This document shows, one piece after another, positions 1 through 4,300 of a stretch of DNA of 6,888 nucleotides. Origin of the DNA: an uncultured Clostridia bacterium (GTDB lineage: Bacteria; Bacillota; Clostridia; Oscillospirales; Acutalibacteraceae); contig CAMYWU010000081.1 of the NCBI GenBank assembly GCA_947302895.1, positions 1-6,888 on the forward strand, read 5' to 3'. The notes under the pieces were generated by a model, which was not told where the DNA came from, searched no databases, and saw nothing but the letters and a program-made list of their open reading frames with translations. Position numbers and translations under genes: made by a program. Every line of letters starts with the position of its first letter. The stretch's first letter is position 1.

Positions 1-53
1 CTTGAAGTATCAAGTGAATATCCTTGCGCGAGGAGATATCGCGCCGAAAGTCC
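1..53 (+). promoter_or_regulatory. rpsF 5' leader, candidate S6:S18-binding RNA element
   Basis: The leader before the rpsF ribosome binding site can form two hairpins. The first pairs CTTGA (1-5) with TCAAG (10-14) around a 4-nt loop. The second pairs CGCGA (27-31) with TCGCG (39-43) around a 7-nt loop. The unpaired CCGA at 44-47 lies opposite G26, and a short lower helix pairs 23-25 with 48-50. In other bacteria the S6:S18 dimer is known to bind the rpsF leader through a CCG in an asymmetric bulge that mimics its 16S rRNA site, and this layout matches that idea. The lower helix is only 3 bp and the start of the transcript lies outside the window, so this is a candidate rather than a certain call. 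No promoter is visible here. Confidence 0.45.
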
Positions 54-55
54 AG

Positions 56-64
56 AAGGAGGTG
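56..64 (+). promoter_or_regulatory. rpsF ribosome binding site (decides the start)
   Basis: AAGGAGGTG is a near-full match to the anti-Shine-Dalgarno sequence and lies 6 nt before the ATG at 71. The reading frame stays open upstream to a TTG at position 2, but that codon has no visible Shine-Dalgarno and would add 23 residues unlike the S6 N-terminus. The site therefore fixes the start at 71. Confidence 0.85.
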
Positions 65-70
65 CTAAAG

Positions 71-361
71 ATGGCATTAAGAAACTACGAAATCGTTATG
101 GTTTATTCACTCACAAAGGGTGATGAGGCAGTAGAAGCTTTAAAGACCAAGTTCACTGACCTTATTTCTAAGAATGGCACTCTTGGCGAAGTTGAGGAAT
201 GGGGCAAGAGAAAGCTTGCGTATCCCATCAACTACGAAGCTGAGGGCTACTATGTTCTTATCAATTTCTCTTGTGATGAATCATTCCCTGCTGAGCTCGA
301 CCGTGTTATTAATATCACAGACGGTGTTCTCCGCTCGCTCATCGTTGCAAAAGGAGAATAA
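71..361 (+). CDS. rpsF: 30S ribosomal protein S6
   Basis: This is the small-subunit ribosomal protein that pairs with S18 on the central domain (platform) of 16S rRNA. From the ATG at 71 it is 96 residues, the usual length for bacterial S6. The N-terminal strand MALRNYEIVMVY, the central GKRKLAYPINYEAEGYYVLINF segment (quoted here as a landmark, residues about 45-66) and the end VLRSLIVAKGE are characteristic of the family. The protein shows the beta-alpha-beta pattern of S6, without the long acidic tail seen in some Proteobacteria. It is the first gene of rpsF-ssb-rpsR. Its last codons contain the ribosome binding site of ssb, and the stop is followed by only 2 nt before the ssb start, so the two are probably translationally coupled. 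A longer form from TTG at 2 is unlikely. Confidence 0.97.
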   Translation: MALRNYEIVMVYSLTKGDEAVEALKTKFTDLISKNGTLGEVEEWGKRKLAYPINYEAEGYYVLINFSCDESFPAELDRVINITDGVLRSLIVAKGE

Positions 362-363
362 TT

Positions 364-804
364 ATGATTAACACAGTTGCATTAATGGGAAGATTAACTT
401 ATGATCCCGAATTAAGATCAACACCGAGCGGCGTTAGCGTTATTCGTTTCCAGGTTGCATGCGACAGAAATTATCAGAAGTCGGGCGAAGACCGCCAGGC
501 AGATTTTATCGACTGCGTTGCATGGAGACAGACTGCTGAATTTATTTCACGCTATTTCCGTAAGGGCTCAATGATTGCTGTTGAGGGCTCAATCCAAACC
601 AGCAACTATACCGATAAAGACGGTAACAAGAGAAAGCAGGTTGAAGTTGTTGCAAACAATGTTTCCTTCTGCGGTTCAAAAGCTGAATCGGGAATGGACC
701 AGACTCAGAGCTATGCTCCGGCTGCTCCGAGCTATGCAAACGCTTCAAACAGCGACTTTGAAGAAATCGTAGACAGCGACAGCGAAGACGATCTTCCATT
801 CTAA
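364..804 (+). CDS. ssb: single-stranded DNA-binding protein
   Basis: This essential protein coats single-stranded DNA in replication, repair and recombination and works as a homotetramer. The 146 residues divide into an OB-fold (about 1-107), a flexible Ala/Ser/Tyr/Asn-rich linker (about 108-134) and an acidic C-terminal tip ending DDLPF. That tip is the known docking site for partner proteins such as RecO, PriA and the polymerase clamp loader. Family landmarks are visible: GRLTYDPELR near the start, and W54 in DCVAWRQTAEF, a DNA-stacking tryptophan position. The ribosome binding site AAGGAG (351-356) lies inside the end of rpsF. The place between rpsF and rpsR is the standard one in Firmicutes, where ssb is expressed with the two ribosomal genes. 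Nothing is missing or broken. Confidence 0.98.
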   Translation: MINTVALMGRLTYDPELRSTPSGVSVIRFQVACDRNYQKSGEDRQADFIDCVAWRQTAEFISRYFRKGSMIAVEGSIQTSNYTDKDGNKRKQVEVVANNVSFCGSKAESGMDQTQSYAPAAPSYANASNSDFEEIVDSDSEDDLPF

Positions 805-822
805 GAAAAGGAGTATTGAATT

Positions 823-1056
823 ATGGCATACGTTAAAGGACCGAGAAAAAGCCGCAGAAAGGTTTGTCAGTTCTGCGTTGATAAGGTTGAAGTTATAGAC
901 TACAAGGATGTTGCAAAGCTCAGAAAATTTGTATCCGAAAGATCAAAGATTCTTCCCCGCAGAGTAACAGGCACATGCGCAAAGCATCAGAGAGAGCTCA
1001 CAACAGCTATCAAGAGAGCTCGCCACCTTGCTCTTCTTCCCTACACATCGGACTAA
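823..1056 (+). CDS. rpsR: 30S ribosomal protein S18
   Basis: S18 binds S6 and sits on the platform of the 30S subunit. The 77-residue product has the expected basic N-terminus (KGPRKSRRK) and the family signature around [21 protein letters not shown] (21 residues in total, about 26-46), followed by the conserved TGTCAKHQR segment and an end in LALLPY. It keeps Cys15-x2-Cys18 together with Cys52-x2-His55, so it looks like the metal-binding ('C+') form of S18, as opposed to the cysteine-free paralogue some bacteria use when zinc is scarce. The start at 823 is supported by AAAAGGAG (806-813). It lies 18 nt after ssb. Two stop codons in tandem (TAA TAG) end the gene, and an intrinsic terminator follows 11 nt after the first stop. 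Confidence 0.97.
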   Translation: MAYVKGPRKSRRKVCQFCVDKVEVIDYKDVAKLRKFVSERSKILPRRVTGTCAKHQRELTTAIKRARHLALLPYTSD

Positions 1057-1067
1057 TAGCAAAATTG

Positions 1068-1102
1068 AAAGGATATCCAAACGGATATCCTTTTTATTTT
1101 TC
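1068..1102 (+). terminator. intrinsic terminator of the rpsF-ssb-rpsR operon
   Basis: A perfect 11-bp stem pairs AAAGGATATCC (1068-1078) with GGATATCCTTT (1083-1093) around the loop AAAC. The T-run TTTTTATTTTTC follows (from 1091). It stands directly after rpsR. Each arm also contains the self-complementary GGATATCC. Confidence 0.92.
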
Positions 1103-1110
1103 TTTAACAG

Positions 1111-1139
1111 TGATAACAGGGGTCTGACCCCTGTTATCA
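1111..1139. repeat. 29-nt near-perfect palindrome, REP-like
   Basis: TGATAACAGGGGTC (1111-1124) is followed by a single T and then its exact reverse complement GACCCCTGTTATCA (1126-1139). An RNA copy could extend by a G-U and an A-U pair (1109-1110 with 1140-1141). Neither strand has a T-run after it, so it does not look like a normal terminator. The GGGGTC-T-GACCCC core resembles, from memory, extragenic palindromes associated with REP-type (Y1, IS200-like) transposases. No such transposase gene is in the window. It could also be a protein-binding site or a miniature mobile element remnant. Confidence 0.7.
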
Positions 1140-1167
1140 TTCATTTGATAAAAATCCATAACAAAAT

Positions 1168-1191
1168 AAGGGAGGGCGCATGCCCTCCCTT
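1168..1191 (-). terminator. intrinsic terminator of the minus-strand surface-protein unit, probably bidirectional
   Basis: A perfect 10-bp GC-rich stem pairs AAGGGAGGGC (1168-1177) with GCCCTCCCTT (1182-1191) around the loop GCAT. Read on the minus strand, it lies 19 nt after the stop of the 51-residue ORF and is followed by ATTTTGTT. Read on the plus strand, the stem runs into TTTTATAAATATTTATTT. It can therefore serve both converging units. Confidence 0.85.
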
Positions 1192-1210
1192 TTATAAATA
1201 TTTATTTGTG

Positions 1211-1366
1211 TTAAAGCTCAATGTACGGAACATCGCTGCCCGGAGTGCTCGGATCTCCGCCAACTTCCCAGCCCGTTGTTGCATCATTAAGTATTGAGGC
1301 TGTTAATACATCCTCGCTTCTCATTTTAACAACCTTTAATTCGGGTTCATTATATGCATTTATCAT
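1211..1366 (-). CDS. 51-residue acidic peptide of unknown function, downstream of giant surface protein
   Basis: I do not recognise a characterised family. The ORF is 51 codons from ATG (1366-1364) to TAA (1213-1211), with a strong AAGGAGG at 1377-1383 and an 18-nt gap after the stop of the giant gene. A terminator follows closely, so the frame is neatly packed as a real second gene. The N-terminal part contains YNEPELKVVKM (5-15) and SEDVLTASI (17-25). The tail, from about residue 30, is Gly/Pro/Asp-rich, contains Trp33 and a Gly-Gly at 36-37, and ends VPYIEL. There are no cysteines, no membrane segment and no signal peptide; nine acidic residues face three basic ones. From memory, gut Clostridia carry many small proteins of similar plan (Y-x-x-P-E near the start, then an E/D-D-V-[IL]-T-x-S motif) next to secreted proteins, but their role is not known to me. 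A peptide substrate, a chaperone-like partner or a secretion accessory are all possible. Confidence 0.72.
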   Translation of the reverse strand: MINAYNEPELKVVKMRSEDVLTASILNDATTGWEVGGDPSTPGSDVPYIEL

Positions 1367-1376
1367 ATTTATTCAC

Positions 1377-1383
1377 CCTCCTT
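1377..1383 (-). promoter_or_regulatory. ribosome binding site of the 51-residue ORF
   Basis: On the minus strand AAGGAGG begins immediately after the stop of the giant gene and stands 10 nt before the ATG at 1366. Its strength is the main reason to accept the small ORF as translated. Confidence 0.8.
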
Positions 1384-1384
1384 A

Positions 1385-4300
1385 TTAAGCAAATTTTGCT
1401 TCGCATGCTTCTGCGTATCTGTATACGCCTTTTGCAAGGTTTTTAAGTTCTGTCGGAGCTTCGCTTTCATCTCTGAGTACAGTATAAAGATATGCATAGC
1501 CGTTATATTCTATTGTTGCTGTTCCGATTCTGATCTTGAAGGTTTTGCCGAAATCGCTTGCCTTAAGTCCTGTAACTCTTACGCAGTTGCCCTTTCCGTC
1601 AACCTTAACCATTTCTGCTGTTAAGCCATCTCCTTCAAGAACCTCAACCTCTGTTAACGCTGCATATACCTCGTTTTCCTGGCTTACATAGAAGCGGAAC
1701 TCGGGATCAAGAAGCGCAACATAGGAAATGCTTGTTATTGTTATGTTTGCGCCTGAAGCATCTGTTCCGGGTGTGAATTTAGAAACAGCTCTCTTCTTGG
1801 TTGTATCACCGTCAACATATCTGATATATGCTGCATCAACATCAGCCTTATAATCGTCTGTATGAGCTACTTCATAATCCTCGCCTGTTACATCTTTTGA
1901 TACAGCTGCATAACCGAAGTATTCGTCTGCAAGTGCGCCATAGTTAAGAAGTGCCTTTGCAACATCCTTATCCTTCTGAGTGATTTGATCACTAAGAGGA
2001 GCAGCCATAATATCCTGGCAATACTGCTGAATTGAGGTTGTGATTGTGTCAACAACTGTTTCACCTGATTTAACTGTGATTACATAGGGCTCTGCAATCT
2101 GTGCGGGAGCTGCATTCATTGTAACCTTGCTGTAGGCGCCGTTGCCAGCCTGCTCAAGCTCGGATACATTATATGTTTCTGTATCTCTTGTTGCATCCTT
2201 ATCGTTAACTGTTGTGATATATGAAATCTCAACTGTTGTTGCATTTTGCTCTGCATAGTATGCATTATCAAGATAGAAGTTTACATCAATATCATTTTCA
2301 AGAGTAAGGTTGTATGCATTTTCAGGACCGATTTCTTCAAGATTGCCTATAGCACTTGTAAGAGCAGTTGTTGCTGCATTGATTGCAGCCTGTGAAATGG
2401 TATCAGCCTTTGTGAGCTTGCTTGAAGCTGCTGCTGCAAATGCCTCTCTTGAAGATACAGTGTACTTAGTTTCAAAGCCTTCCTCTGCTGCCTTAGCATC
2501 ATATGCTGCAACTGCAGTATCATATGCTGTCCAATCCTGAGTATCGTATTCAACATATGATCTTCCACATTCGCAACTGTAAGTTGTGTAGCCGTTTGCA
2601 TCACCGCTTGCATTTGTGTGAACAGACTCGTAGCTGTGAACTGTTGATGTTCTCTGTTCGTTGTAAGTCTTATCTGCTGTTACTGCTGCAAATGTTTCCC
2701 AAGCGAAAGTATAATGTCTATCATCATTATAATTGACAGCAGTATTCTCAGGAGCATGTGCTGCAACATCCTCAGCGCTTGCACCGTAGGGTAATTCAAC
2801 CGTTTCTTTGGTTGATACACCCCAATACTTATATGTAATTGTGTAGTTTTGAACTGCAAGTCCGCTTACCGCATTATTAAGAGCGGTTACTGCGTTATCA
2901 ATTGCAGACTGTGAAACTGTATCAGCCTTTGAGAGCTTGCTTGAAGCTTCTGCTGCAAATGCTTCTCTTGAAGCTGCAGTGTAATGAGCCTCAAAATCAG
3001 CCTCAGCAGCCTTTGCATCGTATGCTGAAACAGCCGTGTCGTATGCAGTCCAATTCTGAGTATCGTATTCAACATACTGATGTCCGCAGTACTGGCAGGT
3101 ATAGGTTGTGTAACCGTTGGTGTTGCCGCTTGCAGCTGTATGCTCGGATGTGTATACACAGTTTTCAACAACACTGTGTTCGAATCCGCTTACGTGGCAA
3201 TATGATGTGTGTCTGCCGCCGTTTTCACCGTCGAGATAAGTGTAGGTCCAATCGTGCGGAACTTCAACTTGTGTTTCGGTATAGGTGGCATTTGCAGTTG
3301 CTGCTGCGAAAGCCTTATCCCATTCATATGCATAGTGGGTGTTGCCTTCGCCGAAGTGAGCCGCTGTAAGAGCGGGAGCTGCTGCTTCAACATCTGCTGC
3401 GCTTGTGTTCGGGTCGAATTTAACAACAACATCCTCACCGCTGTATCTGTCGTATGTGATAACAATCTTTGCAACAAGAGCATTCTTTGCAGCGGTGATT
3501 GCTGCTTCCTTAGTGTTGATATCAGTCTGATAATCATCAGAGCTCATATTTGCACGGGTTTCTGCATCACAGTTGTTATAGTATTCAGCATCGTCAAGTG
3601 CAGCTTGAAGAGCTTCAATTGAAGCTGCTGTGTAATCAGCGCTGTTGTTATTAACAATGCCCTCTGCTGTTGCATATGTTGAATCAAAGCTTTCGAAAGA
3701 AGCTTTTGCAACAAGATTAATCTTGTTGAATTCTGTAACAGCACCTTTTATCTCATTCGCTGCAAGATTAACTGTACCCAGGAAATCTGCACGGTATTCT
3801 GCTTCACTGTATTCAACAGGGTTACTTGTTAAAACCTTATATGCTGCAACATAGAACTGATTAAGTGAATCACTTGTGTAGTCTGCTTCATTATCCTTAA
3901 TCTCGCTGTAAACAGTTTTAAGGCTCTTATTTCCAGGATAGTTAGGAACTGCGGTTGCACCGCTTGCCTTAAGAATATCGAAAACAGGCTTGTAGTTAAC
4001 TACATATGTATAGTGAGTACAGTTCGGAATTGTTATTTCTGAATTCTGCCATGCTCTTGCATACATTGTGTCGTAATAATCGTAATATGTTGTTGTGTTT
4101 CCTGAACCGAAGTAATTACACTGGTTCCAGAAGAAACGTGTATTGCTTGGAGTAAATGCCAAGTCGTAATCTTCCGAACCATAATCATATCCTATATGAG
4201 CATTGTTGTCAGTAATCGAAGATCTTCCGCCGTTAGAATTATTCGGATAATCGCCTGTGAAGGTAGTAGTATAAGCATAGGATGAGCCGGGCCATTCTCT

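Larger units (their letters stand above)
2336..3925 (-). other. alternating FIVAR-like helical and InlB B-repeat-like modules
   Basis: Residues about 986-1515. Four helical FIVAR-like stretches (about 986-1058, 1060-1137, 1273-1341, 1446-1514) carry the typical pattern of Tyr-Thr-x-x-Ser followed by Ala-rich helices, e.g. YTAASREAFAAEASSKL (1300-1316). Two beta modules (about 1138-1204 and 1345-1412) resemble Listeria-Bacteroides/InlB B-repeats: ITY..., an Ala/Glu segment, then (Y/F)(A/T)(Y/F).W(D/E)..FAA.TA(N/D).TY. Cys/His knuckles follow each beta module. These are usually stalk or spacer elements that hold a catalytic domain away from the cell. Confidence 0.6.

Noticed and set aside
2..70. 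N-terminal extension of rpsF from a TTG at position 2
   Set aside because: It has no ribosome binding site, overlaps the structured leader, and makes a protein longer than S6. The ATG at 71 has a near-perfect ribosome binding site and gives the normal length.
542..799. Minus-strand 85-codon open frame inside ssb
   Set aside because: It is a shadow of a well-conserved gene and has no ribosome binding site.
1111..1139. The palindrome as a second terminator of rpsR
   Set aside because: The stem is strong, but no T-run follows on either strand, and a full terminator already precedes it.
1028..1297. Plus-strand 89-codon open frame spanning the end of rpsR and the intergenic hairpins
   Set aside because: It reads through two terminator hairpins and the palindrome and overlaps rpsR and the 51-residue gene. 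It has no ribosome binding site and no recognisable protein features.
1385..1480. Sortase, dockerin or S-layer anchor at the C-terminus of the giant protein
   Set aside because: No LPxTG-like motif, hydrophobic segment with basic tail, calcium-loop dockerin repeat or SLH motif is present in the last residues.
2339..3160. CRISPR array or mobile repeat as an explanation for the internal repeats
   Set aside because: The units are about 520 nt apart, few, in frame, and encode matching protein modules, so they are domain duplications.
2902..3622. Plus-strand open frames of 137-155 codons opposite the repeat region
   Set aside because: They lie antisense to the continuous giant frame, have unnatural Cys/Arg/Leu-rich composition, lack ribosome binding sites, and arise from the Ala/Ser/Thr-rich codon use of the real gene.
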